DNA of 64,000 nt from Dehalogenimonas sp. W. GTDB taxonomy: Bacteria > Chloroflexota > Dehalococcoidia > Dehalococcoidales > Dehalococcoidaceae. The stretch lies in assembly GCF_037094495.1 (NCBI RefSeq), contig NZ_CP146612.1, positions 186,001 to 250,000 on the forward strand. Reading direction: 5' to 3'. This document shows positions 52,840-61,600 of the stretch, piece after piece; within the stretch, counting starts at the first letter, position 1, and the number at the start of each line of letters is the position of its first letter. Under the pieces are notes generated by a model. That model saw only the letters and a program-made list of their open reading frames with translations. It searched no databases and was not told the origin of the DNA. The position numbers and the translations under genes were made by a program.

Positions 52840-53538
52840 ATGAACAAACCTGAACTGACCGTGGCCCTGATTGAGGACGACAATGAAATTGTGGAAGCGG
52901 TAACCCTGACCTTCAAGATCCGCTGGCCTCAGGCCACTTTCCTGTCCAGCTCTTCGGGAGAAGAAGGAATCGCGCTGGTAGAACGCAACAATCCCGACCT
53001 GGTTATCCTGGATCTGGGTTTGCCGGATACCAGCGGCTTCAATGTGCTCAAGGAGATCCGCCGGTTCAGTCATGTGCCGGTCATCATCCTGACGGCCCGC
53101 GGTGAGGAAGCGGATATCGTCCGGGGCCTGGAACTCGGTGCCGATGAATATATCGTCAAGCCGTTCCGTCAGATGGAACTGCTGGCCCGGGTCAAAGCCA
53201 TCCTGCGCCGCCACGAATCATCCGGTGAGGAATTGCCGCTGACCGTCGGCGGTATGAGCCTCGGCCCCTCAGTCCGCGACCTTAATCTGAACGGCCGCCG
53301 CGTCAATCTGACCCGCACCGAAGGCATCGTCCTCAGCCAGTTGATGCGCAACGTCGGGCACCCCGTCAGTCACTCCATCCTGGCTAAAGCCCTCTGGGGT
53401 GAAGAATACCCCGGTGCCGCGGAAAGCCTCAAAGTCTATGTCCGGCATCTGCGGGAAAAGATTGAGGAAAACCCCTCGGATCCCAAGCTGTTGCTGACCC
53501 GTATCGGGGCCGGCTACCAGCTGGCTAAACCTCAGTAA
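52840..53538 (+). CDS. OmpR-type response regulator
   Basis: A 232-residue regulator. Receiver: IEDDNE acidic pocket, Asp in LVILDLGLPD, Thr in IILTARG, Lys in IVKPF. Winged-helix domain: LTRTEGIVLSQLMRNVGHPVSHSILAKALWG and LKVYVRHLREKIEENP. The ATG at 52840 has GGAG upstream in the end of the kinase gene. Operon with the PAS kinase; targets unknown. Confidence 0.93.
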   Translation: MNKPELTVALIEDDNEIVEAVTLTFKIRWPQATFLSSSSGEEGIALVERNNPDLVILDLGLPDTSGFNVLKEIRRFSHVPVIILTARGEEADIVRGLELGADEYIVKPFRQMELLARVKAILRRHESSGEELPLTVGGMSLGPSVRDLNLNGRRVNLTRTEGIVLSQLMRNVGHPVSHSILAKALWGEEYPGAAESLKVYVRHLREKIEENPSDPKLLLTRIGAGYQLAKPQ

Positions 53539-53622
53539 ACCTGACAATCTGAAGAATACTACGGCGCTTCACCCTGCAGCACCGCCAATCGGTCGCGGAG
53601 TGGGGCGCCGCTGGATAATTGA

Positions 53623-54402
53623 ATGACCACATATAAAGTTGCCCTGCTGCATCTGGCCCCGGAACTGGGCGCCATTGAAGCCAATAAAAAACAGGTGGAA
53701 CGGGCGGTGCATCTGGCCGCCGCCGCCGGTGCGGATATTGCCGTTACCCCGGAGACGGTGATTCCGGGTTATCATTTTGCCGAGCTTATCGGCACTGACT
53801 GGATAGAACCGCAGCCTGACGCCTGGCTCCGCCGCATGGCGGAAATGGCCGGACAACTGAAGCTGAACATCTTTCTGGGGTATCAGGAACGCGACCCGGC
53901 CGACGGGCGGCTGTACAATGCCGTCTTCTGCCTGGACAAAAGCGGCCGCCTCGCCGGCCGCCATCGCAAGATGGGCATCAGCGCCGGCCATACCGCCGAG
54001 GCCTGGGCCGCCGCCGGCACACAGGTGGACATCATCCAATGCGACGGCTTCAAAGCCGGAATACTCATTTGTGCCGACACCTGGGGGCCGGATCATGCCG
54101 CTAAACTTAACACCCGCGGCGCGCAGTTCATTATCTCCCCGGCCGCCTGGCCGCCCCGACCCTGTCCGCCGGAAGGCTGCTGGGAAAAACGCAGCGCCGA
54201 AACCGGCCTGCCGGTCTGGGTCTGCAACCGCACCGGTGTAGAACCGGGGCTGGACTTCACCGGCGGTGAAAGCATTGTTGCCGTCGACGGTAACCGGGTA
54301 CTGGAATATGACGCGCCGGAACCGGCGGTTTTACTCTTTAACTGGGATGACCAGGCCCGGCAGCCGCAGCAGACCGCTTTTGAGATTATCCCGCTTAATT
54401 AA
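53623..54402 (+). CDS. Nitrilase-superfamily carbon-nitrogen hydrolase
   Basis: A 259-residue enzyme with the nitrilase catalytic triad: Glu in VTPETVIPGYHF, Lys in GRHRKMGIS and Cys in AGILICADTWGP. This superfamily hydrolyses amides (or nitriles), including N-carbamoyl amines and omega-amides. The substrate cannot be told. It lies after the two-component pair and converges on the rhodanese gene with an 11-base gap. Confidence 0.9.
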   Translation: MTTYKVALLHLAPELGAIEANKKQVERAVHLAAAAGADIAVTPETVIPGYHFAELIGTDWIEPQPDAWLRRMAEMAGQLKLNIFLGYQERDPADGRLYNAVFCLDKSGRLAGRHRKMGISAGHTAEAWAAAGTQVDIIQCDGFKAGILICADTWGPDHAAKLNTRGAQFIISPAAWPPRPCPPEGCWEKRSAETGLPVWVCNRTGVEPGLDFTGGESIVAVDGNRVLEYDAPEPAVLLFNWDDQARQPQQTAFEIIPLN

Positions 54403-54413
54403 AGCCGCCCGGA

Positions 54414-54833
54414 CTATTTGACCACCGGATAGCCGGCGGCCTGCCAGTCCACAATACCACCGTCCATATCGCTGACGTCCTGGAACCCGAGATTTTTCAT
54501 GACATTGACCGCCTGACCGGAACGATTGGAGGTCCGGCAGTACACCAGGTACCTGACGTCCTTATCCAGTTTGCCGACTTCAACCTCAAAATTTCCGGCA
54601 TTGAAATCCAACAGCACCGCGCCTTCAATGTGGCCTTCGGCAAACTCCGCCGGCGTACGTACGTCCAGGATAACAAAATCGTCCTGCCCCTGGTTATCCT
54701 GAATCATGCTATAGGCCTCCGCCACACTCAAATCGCGGATGGTCTGCCCGTCAGGGGGCGGCGCCGCGGCGCCGCAAGCGGCCAGCGGCAACACCATCAG
54801 GCCGGCCAGTAAAATCACTAACAGTCTGCGCAA
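54414..54833 (-). CDS. Rhodanese-domain lipoprotein
   Basis: A 139-residue lipoprotein with one rhodanese domain. The signal ends at a lipobox LAAC, and the mature part has DFVILDVRTPAEFAEGHIEGA and the active-site loop YCRTSNRSG with nucleophile Cys. Such extracellular sulfurtransferases carry sulfane sulfur; the substrate is unknown. TTG start at 54833 with GGAG 7 bases upstream. Confidence 0.93.
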   Translation of the reverse strand: MRRLLVILLAGLMVLPLAACGAAAPPPDGQTIRDLSVAEAYSMIQDNQGQDDFVILDVRTPAEFAEGHIEGAVLLDFNAGNFEVEVGKLDKDVRYLVYCRTSNRSGQAVNVMKNLGFQDVSDMDGGIVDWQAAGYPVVK

Positions 54834-54863
54834 TTTTTCACTCCTCTGTAGATATTACGGTCT

Positions 54864-54892
54864 ATTATAAACTGCCCGCCGGCAAGCCCCAA
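54864..54892 (-). promoter_or_regulatory. Promoter of the rhodanese gene
   Basis: On the minus strand TTGGGG (54892-54887), 17-base spacer and TATAAT (54869-54864). Its -35 overlaps the T run of the acs terminator. Confidence 0.5.
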
Positions 54893-54923
54893 AAAACGGG
54901 GGCGGGTTGTTACGCCCGCCCCC
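54891..54923 (-). terminator. Terminator of acs
   Basis: On the minus strand GGGGGCGGG (54923-54915) pairs with CCCGCCCCC (54906-54898), followed by TTTTTT at 54896-54891, one base after the stem. Confidence 0.9.
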
Positions 54924-54946
54924 ACCATGAAGCTGAATACTTCGGA

Positions 54947-56923
54947 CTATTTGATGTCCGGTTTCTTTTCCGATGTTTTGTAGTGATGGGCGCTGGTTTT
55001 CAGCTCTTCAAAGGCGGCCCGGGCTTCGTCAATAGACGCACCGTCATCCAGAGTGGAAGTATCGCCGACGGTGGCGCCGGTGGCTACCGCTTTCAGCAGA
55101 CGGCGCATGATCTTGCCGCTGCGGGTCTTGGGCAGCAGATTAACGAAGAAGATTTCTTCCGGAGTGGCCAGCGCGCCGATCGTCGCCCGCAGGTGACGGG
55201 TGAGTTCGGCTTTGATTTCCGGTGACGGATCAGTGCCCTTGCGCAGCGTCACAAACAGAATGATCGCTTCACCTTTGACTTCATCCGGCCGGGAGCAGGC
55301 CGCGGCTTCAGCCACAGCGGAGTGACCCACAATGGAGCTTTCCAGTTCGGCGGTGGAAATACGGTGACCGGCCACCTTGATGACCTCATCAGCCCGGCCC
55401 AGCAGCCACAGGAAGTTATCCTGGTCTTTCATGCAGAAGTCACCCGGCAGATAGTAACCGGGGAAACGGGACCAGTAGGTTTGCTGATACAGTTCCTGAT
55501 TTTGGTAAATATCCAGCAACATCCCCGGCCAGGGTTTGCGAATAACGATGAAACCGGTCTGCCCGTTAGGCAGTTCTTTGCCATCCGGATCCAGCACTGC
55601 CACGTCCACGCCGGGCATCGGCTTGGTCGCAGAACCGGGTTTGAGCGGATGCGGCTGAATACCGGGGGTGGGTGAGATCATGAAACCGCCGGTCTCCGTC
55701 TGCCACCAGGTGTCGGAAATGGAAATGCGTTCATGACCGATATTGCGGTAGTACCACAACCAGGCTTCCGGATTGATCGGCTCACCCACCGAACCCAGTG
55801 ATTTCAAACTGGACAGGTCGTATTTGGCCGGCCATTCCTCACCATGGCGCATAAACATGCGGATAGCCGTAGGAGAAGTGTAGAAAATGGTCACGCCGTA
55901 CTTGGCAATCAGTTGCCACCAGCGGTCAATAGCCGGGAAATCCGGTGCCCCTTCGTACATGACCGAGGTCAGCCCCAGCTCCAGCGGCGCAAATACCACA
56001 TAACTGTGACCGGTAATCCAGCCGATATCGGCAGTGCACCAGAAAACACTCTTTTGGTCAGGATTGAAAGCCCACTGTAAGGTTTTGGCAATCCACAGGG
56101 CATAACCGGCGGTGCCGTGGAGGATACCCTTGGGCTTGCCGGTGCTGCCGGAAGTGTACAGAACAAACAGCGGGTCATTGGCATCCATGGCTTCCGGAGC
56201 CACATACTCATCAACGCCGGCCAGAATATCGTCCAGCCAGACATCACGGTCGGGGTCCATTTCGGTATGATGACCGGTGTGCTTAACGACAACAATCTTC
56301 TCCACACACGGGCATTTAACCGCCGCCTCAACGGCATTCTCTTTCAACGGCAAGATCTTGCCGCGGCGATGCATGCCTGAGGAAGTGATAATTACCTTGG
56401 CTCCGACATCTTCCACACGGTCGGCCAGCGCCTGACCGGAGAAAGCGGAGAACACTACCGTAAAGATGGCTCCAAGGCGGGCACAGGCCAGCATGAAGAC
56501 CGGCAGCGCCGGAATCATCGGGAGGTACAGAGCCACCTTGTCGCCCCGCTTGACTCCCAATCGTTTGAGGGCGGCGGCGTAGTTGTTGGTCAACCGGTAC
56601 ATCTCGTTGTAGGTCAGCACCTGGGTTTCACCCAGTTCGCCTTCCCAGTAAAAAGCCACCTTGTTTTTAACCTCGGTCTGTACATGACGGTCCAGACACT
56701 GGTAGGAAAGATTCAGTTTACCGCCGACAAACCAGCGGGCATACGGCGCCTGCCAGTCCAGCACCTTTTCCCAGGGTTTGAACCAGTCAAGGCTCTCGGC
56801 CTGTTCCGCCCAGAATCCTTCCGGATCCTCCATGGAGCGCCGGTACAGGTCGTCGTACTCGCCGGACGGCGTGTAGTAACTGCCGGTGGGCAAATGGGTA
56901 ACGCGGGAATCTGTTTGTGTCAT
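54947..56923 (-). CDS. acs: Acetyl-coenzyme A synthetase
   Basis: Makes acetyl-CoA from acetate, ATP and CoA via acetyl-AMP. 658 residues, standard length. The AMP-binding motif is VLYTSGSTGKPKGILHG, the WWQTETGG acyl-AMP motif is intact, and the C-terminal catalytic Lys is in KTRSGKIMRR, the site of regulatory acetylation in other bacteria. AAGGA precedes the ATG. It sits 32 bases after a sugar nucleotidyltransferase gene and ends in a strong terminator. Acetate is a carbon source for Dehalococcoidia. Confidence 0.97.
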   Translation of the reverse strand: MTQTDSRVTHLPTGSYYTPSGEYDDLYRRSMEDPEGFWAEQAESLDWFKPWEKVLDWQAPYARWFVGGKLNLSYQCLDRHVQTEVKNKVAFYWEGELGETQVLTYNEMYRLTNNYAAALKRLGVKRGDKVALYLPMIPALPVFMLACARLGAIFTVVFSAFSGQALADRVEDVGAKVIITSSGMHRRGKILPLKENAVEAAVKCPCVEKIVVVKHTGHHTEMDPDRDVWLDDILAGVDEYVAPEAMDANDPLFVLYTSGSTGKPKGILHGTAGYALWIAKTLQWAFNPDQKSVFWCTADIGWITGHSYVVFAPLELGLTSVMYEGAPDFPAIDRWWQLIAKYGVTIFYTSPTAIRMFMRHGEEWPAKYDLSSLKSLGSVGEPINPEAWLWYYRNIGHERISISDTWWQTETGGFMISPTPGIQPHPLKPGSATKPMPGVDVAVLDPDGKELPNGQTGFIVIRKPWPGMLLDIYQNQELYQQTYWSRFPGYYLPGDFCMKDQDNFLWLLGRADEVIKVAGHRISTAELESSIVGHSAVAEAAACSRPDEVKGEAIILFVTLRKGTDPSPEIKAELTRHLRATIGALATPEEIFFVNLLPKTRSGKIMRRLLKAVATGATVGDTSTLDDGASIDEARAAFEELKTSAHHYKTSEKKPDIK

Positions 56924-56955
56924 CGTTTCTTCCTTTCTCTCTATATATGATTCAG

Positions 56956-58026
56956 TCAGTTATTCAGTATTGTACCCGGCCAGACCGCCGTGTCGGATAA
57001 CGCCAGGCCGGGGGCGCTGAAAACCCCGTCAGCCAGCACCGTTCCTTCTACCCGGGCACCGGTGCCGATGACACAGCCATCGGCAATTATAGAATTGGAA
57101 ATCACTGTGTTGGGGCCGATAGTCACCCCGTTCCAGATAACGGCAGCCGTAACCACCGCGCCGGAACTGACCACACAGCCGTTGCCGATAACGGCCGGGC
57201 CGTTGACCACTGCGCCGGCCTCAATGCGGCAATTATCACCGATGACCACCGGGCCGTTGACAGCTGCGGCCGTATCAATCGCGGTCCCCCGGCCGCAGCA
57301 TGCCTGAACTTCCCCCGATTGACCCAGCAGGTCCATATTAAGCTGAAAATATTTCTCCCGTTTGCCCATGTCAATCCAGTAAGCCCCGGTCGTATCATAA
57401 CCATAAAACGGCCGGCCTTCCGCCAGCAATGATTGAAAAGTCTGCCGTTCAATGCTCACGGCGGTATCAGCCGGAATATAGTCCAACACCGCCGGCTCCA
57501 GCAGATAACAGCCGGCATTAATCATATTGGTGGTAATTTCGTCAGCCCGGGGTTTTTCAATAAAACGGCGGATGCGGCCGTCATCTTCAGTTTCAACCAG
57601 CCCGAAGGCCGCCGGATTAGCCACCGGCGTCAGGGCAATAGTCGCCAGGGCGCCGGTTTGAGCATGAAAGCGCCGCATGGCGGTATAATCAATGTGGGAA
57701 TAAACGTCACCGTTGAGCACCAGGAAGGTGCCGTCCCCCAGCAGGGATTGGCAGTTTTTAATGCCGCCGGCGGTACCCAGCGGCCGGCTTTCATCAACAT
57801 AAGTGACCTTCAGCCCAAAGCCGGAGCCGTCACCAAAATAGTGCTCCATCAGCCCGGCCAGATGGCCGCGGGTGAAAATCACCTCGGTCACGCCGTGCCG
57901 CGCCAGTCGCCGCACCACATGACCCATGAACGGCGTGTTCAGCACCGGCATCATCGCCTTGGGGGTGTTGACCGACAACGGCCGCAACCGGGTTCCCAGA
58001 CCGCCTACCAATATCAGCGCTTTCAT
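56956..58026 (-). CDS. Sugar-phosphate nucleotidyltransferase (GDP-mannose pyrophosphorylase-like)
   Basis: A 356-residue protein. The N-terminal nucleotidyltransferase domain starts KALILVGGLGTRLRPLS, with the Mg-binding Asp in LVLNGDVYSH. The C-terminal left-handed beta-helix has hexapeptide repeats (VNGPVVIGDNCRIEAGAVV). It is like mannose-1-phosphate guanylyltransferase or a GlmU/RfbA relative and makes an NDP-sugar. No capsule or glycosyltransferase gene is adjacent. A GGAGG lies unusually far (16 bases) from the ATG. Confidence 0.9.
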   Translation of the reverse strand: MKALILVGGLGTRLRPLSVNTPKAMMPVLNTPFMGHVVRRLARHGVTEVIFTRGHLAGLMEHYFGDGSGFGLKVTYVDESRPLGTAGGIKNCQSLLGDGTFLVLNGDVYSHIDYTAMRRFHAQTGALATIALTPVANPAAFGLVETEDDGRIRRFIEKPRADEITTNMINAGCYLLEPAVLDYIPADTAVSIERQTFQSLLAEGRPFYGYDTTGAYWIDMGKREKYFQLNMDLLGQSGEVQACCGRGTAIDTAAAVNGPVVIGDNCRIEAGAVVNGPAVIGNGCVVSSGAVVTAAVIWNGVTIGPNTVISNSIIADGCVIGTGARVEGTVLADGVFSAPGLALSDTAVWPGTILNN

Positions 58027-58099
58027 GAAATGACGAGTTTGTCCTCCAAAAAGTAATTTAAGGGTGGTAACTGGTCTTGGTTGCGCGGAATGCCTTTAT

Positions 58100-58127
58100 C
58101 TTATAGGAACTAATCCCCTTAAATCAA
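58100..58127 (-). promoter_or_regulatory. Promoter of the nucleotidyltransferase-acs pair
   Basis: On the minus strand TTGATT (58127-58122), 16-base spacer and TATAAG (58105-58100). Confidence 0.4.
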
Positions 58128-58144
58128 GCTCTAATACCCGGATT

Positions 58145-58753
58145 TCACCCGCCGCGGTTGATTTCTGCCAGAATAGCCGCGGCTTTGGCGGTAGCGCGGG
58201 CCCGGTGACTGAGGGCATTTTTAGCTTCCGGCGTCAGTTCAGCCATGGTGCGGCCTAGTTCCGGCACACAAAAAACCGGGTCGTAGCCAAAGCCGCCGTC
58301 ACCCCGCGGCGCGGCGGCAATAACCCCTTCCACCGCCCCTTCTACCACCCGGGTCGGCTGTCCGCCGCCGGCGATGGCAATAGCACAGCGGAAACGGGCG
58401 GTACGTTGCGCCGCCGGCACCACCCGCATATTTTTCAGCAGCAGCTCATTGCGGTCGGCATCAGTAGCTCCGTCGCCGGCGTACCGCGCCGACCTGACGC
58501 CGGGGGCGCCGGCCAGCGCATCCACTTCCAGTCCGGAATCATCAGCCAGCGTCAACAGCCCGGAAGCAGCCGCCAGGGCTTCGGCTTTTATCACCGCATT
58601 ATCAGCAAAGGTCTGTCCGGTTTCAGCCGGTTCAACATCAATCCGCTTGTCCGCCGGTGTCACCAGACAAAACCCGACCCCGGCCAGCAAGCGGGTGTAC
58701 TCTCTGACCTTGCCCGGATTATTGGTTGCCAGCAGCAGCTCCCGCGCTGCCAC
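58145..58753 (-). CDS. rdgB: XTP/dITP diphosphatase (RdgB/HAM1)
   Basis: House-cleaning enzyme that hydrolyses non-canonical purine NTPs. LLLATNNPGKVREY at the start and ADDSGLEVDALAGAPGVRSARYAG are diagnostic, as is GGFGYDPVF and the later LSHRARA. 202 residues, GTG start at 58753. The gene follows the fbp terminator. Confidence 0.94.
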   Translation of the reverse strand: MAARELLLATNNPGKVREYTRLLAGVGFCLVTPADKRIDVEPAETGQTFADNAVIKAEALAAASGLLTLADDSGLEVDALAGAPGVRSARYAGDGATDADRNELLLKNMRVVPAAQRTARFRCAIAIAGGGQPTRVVEGAVEGVIAAAPRGDGGFGYDPVFCVPELGRTMAELTPEAKNALSHRARATAKAAAILAEINRGG

Positions 58754-58783
58754 TATTATTCTTCCCTCTGCATCGTATACTCC

Positions 58784-58840
58784 TAAAATAAACTACCCCC
58801 TTCTTCCTCAACGCCGGGCGCTGGAAATCAGGGGGGTAGT
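58784..58840 (-). terminator. Terminator of the cobO-fbp operon
   Basis: On the minus strand ACTACCCCC (58840-58832) pairs with GGGGGTAGT (58800-58792) across a 31-base loop containing CGCCCGGCG, followed by TTATTTTA. Confidence 0.6.
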
Positions 58841-58855
58841 CATTAAACACTTAAC

Positions 58856-59947
58856 CTATATAGCTTCGAAACGGCTTTCCAGTTTACGCGACACCTGGGG
58901 CATGGTGGTGTATTCCATTTCATCCAGGGGCAGGCGGTGAGGTTCAAACGGCCCGTGTTCCCGCATCATGTAAGCCATGTCATTGGCTTTCTGGCGAGCC
59001 TGATCGTAGGACACATCGGCAAAGAAATCCCGCGGCCCTACCAGCCGGCCTTCAGATAACTGGAAGCCCAGCGCGGTCACCCGCGGCGGGCCGTCAAAAC
59101 GGGTCGGCTGGCTTTGAGCAACGCTTACCGGCATCAGCGGCCCGTAGTGAGAACCACGCATCCAACCCTCAACCAGGTAAGGTTTGGCAAACGGCTCCAG
59201 GGCCTCACCGACGGCCGGGAAGGCACCCTGACAGCGGACGATGCACACCGGGTCATCCTTGCCGACATAGCGTCCGGCCAGGAAGGCCAGCTTTTGGGTG
59301 GAGGATGAAGCGGCGATCTCGCCGCTTAACGTATAGACCGCCTTAACGGGGTAGCGGTTGGCCGCGCCGATAAAGACCAGCATGTCATAGATTTCTTCCG
59401 GGGTTTTGAAGGTTATCTTTTTGCTTTCCTTGACGTCATGCACTTCAAATTTGAAACCCTGATGCATGTTTTCAGCGATTACCAGACCGATGGTGTTAAA
59501 GGGATCGGCAAACATCTTATACAGCGGCATATTCCAGGCGCCGGAGGAGGTTTTATCAGCCATGAAGACCACAATCGGCTCAGACACCCGTTCTTCAAAC
59601 TCCATCTCGGCCGCCCCCGGCCCCATACCCTTGATATTGCCGGAAAAGGCATCGGTCAGCAGATCCTGGCCGGCACCGTACAGCTTCAATTTCTTGGCGA
59701 CTTCGGTACACTCTACAAAGGTATCCCAGGCCATTTCATGAATATCGCCGTTGTTTTCACCTTTCTGGTGAGTCATGATGAGTTGCAGGTCATCACCGCA
59801 CTTGGTGACGTGATAGTCAATCAGCAGACCTTTTTCCTTGGCCCGGGCCAGAGCCGAGTCTGCGGTACAAAGACAATCCGGATGGGCATCGGAATGACCG
59901 ACAAAGCCGCCGATATCGGCCTTGATGACGCTTACGGTAACCTTCAT
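58856..59947 (-). CDS. fbp: Class V fructose-1,6-bisphosphatase/aldolase (archaeal type)
   Basis: Bifunctional gluconeogenic enzyme that condenses triose phosphates and dephosphorylates the product to fructose-6-phosphate. The N-terminus VSVIKADIGGFVGHSDAHPDC with several metal-binding Asp and His is the family signature; the catalytic Schiff-base Lys of the aldolase and FEPHRLPLDEMEYT near the end are seen. 363 residues. This enzyme type is typical of Archaea and deep-branching bacteria, including Dehalococcoides. GGAGGAG precedes the ATG. Operon with cobO (20-base gap). Confidence 0.95.
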   Translation of the reverse strand: MKVTVSVIKADIGGFVGHSDAHPDCLCTADSALARAKEKGLLIDYHVTKCGDDLQLIMTHQKGENNGDIHEMAWDTFVECTEVAKKLKLYGAGQDLLTDAFSGNIKGMGPGAAEMEFEERVSEPIVVFMADKTSSGAWNMPLYKMFADPFNTIGLVIAENMHQGFKFEVHDVKESKKITFKTPEEIYDMLVFIGAANRYPVKAVYTLSGEIAASSSTQKLAFLAGRYVGKDDPVCIVRCQGAFPAVGEALEPFAKPYLVEGWMRGSHYGPLMPVSVAQSQPTRFDGPPRVTALGFQLSEGRLVGPRDFFADVSYDQARQKANDMAYMMREHGPFEPHRLPLDEMEYTTMPQVSRKLESRFEAI

Positions 59948-59967
59948 GGTTTCTCCTCCGAAACTTA

Positions 59968-60534
59968 TTAGTAATCAATGCCCTTGCGGGCGCGAATCCC
60001 TTCATTAATGGGGTGCTTGATCATCAGTACCTCAGACACCAGGTCGGCCATCTGGACCAGCCGCGGGTCGGCATATCGTCCGGTGAGCACCAGTTCAACA
60101 TTGTGGGGCTTGGTTTCTATCAGCTTAACCACCGCTTCAATGTCCACCAGACTGCTGGCGATGGCGCCGTTGACCTCATCCAGGATGATAACGTCATATT
60201 CGCCGCTGTTCATCGCCGCCGCGGCAGCGTCCAGCGCCTTCTGCGCCTGTTCCCGATGCTCCGGCAGCACATTGCCCCGCTTGGCCCAGCCCCGCTGGCC
60301 GAACGTATCAATAGTGACATTGGGCAGGGCTTTGAGGACTTTGAATTCACCATGGTCAAAAGCCTCATTGGCCTTCATCATGAACACCATATAAACACTA
60401 AGGCCGTGTCCGGCGGCCCGCACTGCGGTCCCGATGGCGGCTGAGGTTTTACCCTTGCCGTGACCGGTAAAAATATTCACCAGCCCTCTTTCCAGTTTAT
60501 AGCCGTTATCGGGTGATACCTGTTCGGTCAACAC
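59968..60534 (-). CDS. cobO: Cob(I)yrinic acid a,c-diamide adenosyltransferase
   Basis: CobO/BtuR-type adenosyltransferase that attaches 5'-deoxyadenosine to cobalt in corrinoids. P-loop is GHGKGKTSAAIGTAVRA, then the YDVIILDEVNGAIASSL (Walker B-like) and LVLTGRYADPRL segments. 188 residues. The corrinoid salvage role fits an organism needing cobalamin, as for reductive dehalogenation in the group. Start GTG 60534 or TTG 60531, both after GGAGG. Confidence 0.95.
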   Translation of the reverse strand: MLTEQVSPDNGYKLERGLVNIFTGHGKGKTSAAIGTAVRAAGHGLSVYMVFMMKANEAFDHGEFKVLKALPNVTIDTFGQRGWAKRGNVLPEHREQAQKALDAAAAAMNSGEYDVIILDEVNGAIASSLVDIEAVVKLIETKPHNVELVLTGRYADPRLVQMADLVSEVLMIKHPINEGIRARKGIDY

Positions 60535-60590
60535 AACCCTCCGGGAACGATATTATTGAAGCGGGAAACATGTAACAGTAAAACCTTCCA

Positions 60591-60620
60591 AGTTTAACAA
60601 GCGCCCTCTTAAAGTGTCAA
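60591..60620 (-). promoter_or_regulatory. Promoter of cobO-fbp
   Basis: On the minus strand a perfect TTGACA (60620-60615), 18-base spacer and TAAACT (60596-60591) extended by TGT. No cobalamin riboswitch is visible in the ~55-base leader. Confidence 0.6.
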
Positions 60621-60718
60621 CTGTAATCGGGATATGATTTTCTGTTTTTGTACCTGTTTTTCCATTATTACAGTTATAGATTCCTGATGGTTTTCATCAA
60701 AAAGAGTTTCTTCGGTTG

Positions 60719-61498
60719 TTACCGGACTTCCGGCTCTTCAATACAGGCCACCTGGTTACGCAGGGTCCCCACGCCGTCAATCTTGATTTCTATGGTATCC
60801 CCCGGCTGCATCGGCCCGATGCCGCTGGGAGTGCCGGTAGCCACCACATCGCCCGGCAGCAGCGTCATCACATGGGAGATAAAGTGAATCAGGTAATCCA
60901 CCGGATAAATCAGATCTGCGGTATTGCCGTACTGTTTGCGTTCCCCATTCAGATAAGACTCTACCGTCAGGGCTGCCGGGTCCGCGGAAGTGCTGATCCA
61001 CGGGCCGACGGCGGCAAAAGTATCAAAGCCTTTGGCCCGCGCCCACTGGCCGTCCTGCTTCTGCAAGTCGCGGGCAGTAACGTCGTTAAAGCAGGTGTAA
61101 CCCAGAATACAATCCCGCGCCGCCTCCCGGCTGACCCGCCAGACCGGTTTTTTGATTACCACCGCCAGTTCGGCTTCATAATCCACCCGGTGCGACATCG
61201 GCGGATAAAGGATATCAGCTTCCGGTCCGATAACCGCGGTAGACGGTTTTAAAAATATCAGCGGCGCGTCAGGTATCTTGTGATTCATCTCCCGCGCGTG
61301 CCCGTGATAATTGACCCCCAGACAGACGATCTTACTAGGCTGACACGGCGCCAGCAGTTGTACCGCCTGCGGGTCAAAATCCCGTCCGGTGTATTCAATG
61401 TTTTTGAAAGGCGTCCCGGTCAGTTCCCTGACCGTTTCCGCCTCAATAATACCGTAATGTTCGCCGCCGTCGGGCGCTTTGAATCTGACAATATTCAT
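60719..61498 (-). CDS. Fumarylacetoacetate hydrolase family protein
   Basis: A 259-residue member of the FAH superfamily of metal-dependent hydrolases/decarboxylases. Typical segments are KIVCLGVNYHGHAREM, PLIFLKPSTAVIGPE, the metal-binding VDYEAELAVVI, FNDVTARDLQ, GDVVATGTPSGIGP and MQPGDTIEIKIDGVGTLRN. Known activities include 2-hydroxyhepta-2,4-diene-1,7-dioate isomerase, acylpyruvase and oxaloacetate decarboxylase; the substrate is not decidable. It has a short predicted promoter giving a leaderless mRNA. Confidence 0.92.
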   Translation of the reverse strand: MNIVRFKAPDGGEHYGIIEAETVRELTGTPFKNIEYTGRDFDPQAVQLLAPCQPSKIVCLGVNYHGHAREMNHKIPDAPLIFLKPSTAVIGPEADILYPPMSHRVDYEAELAVVIKKPVWRVSREAARDCILGYTCFNDVTARDLQKQDGQWARAKGFDTFAAVGPWISTSADPAALTVESYLNGERKQYGNTADLIYPVDYLIHFISHVMTLLPGDVVATGTPSGIGPMQPGDTIEIKIDGVGTLRNQVACIEEPEVR

Positions 61499-61507
61499 AT
61501 CAAAGCA

Positions 61508-61536
61508 TTTTAGCCATTAACCAGAACATGTACAAG
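61508..61536 (-). promoter_or_regulatory. Promoter of the FAH-family gene (leaderless)
   Basis: On the minus strand TTGTAC (61536-61531), 17-base spacer and TAAAAT (61513-61508). The ATG at 61498 is 9 bases after the -10 box, with no Shine-Dalgarno. Confidence 0.55.
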
Positions 61537-61600
61537 CACCGCGCTACGCCACCAAAGATTATTAAAGAGGTACTGTAATCCATGGGCCGTCCGGAAATAT

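Noticed and set aside
60535-60718. Cobalamin riboswitch upstream of cobO
   Set aside because: The predicted leader is only about 55 bases and has no B12-box-like sequence.
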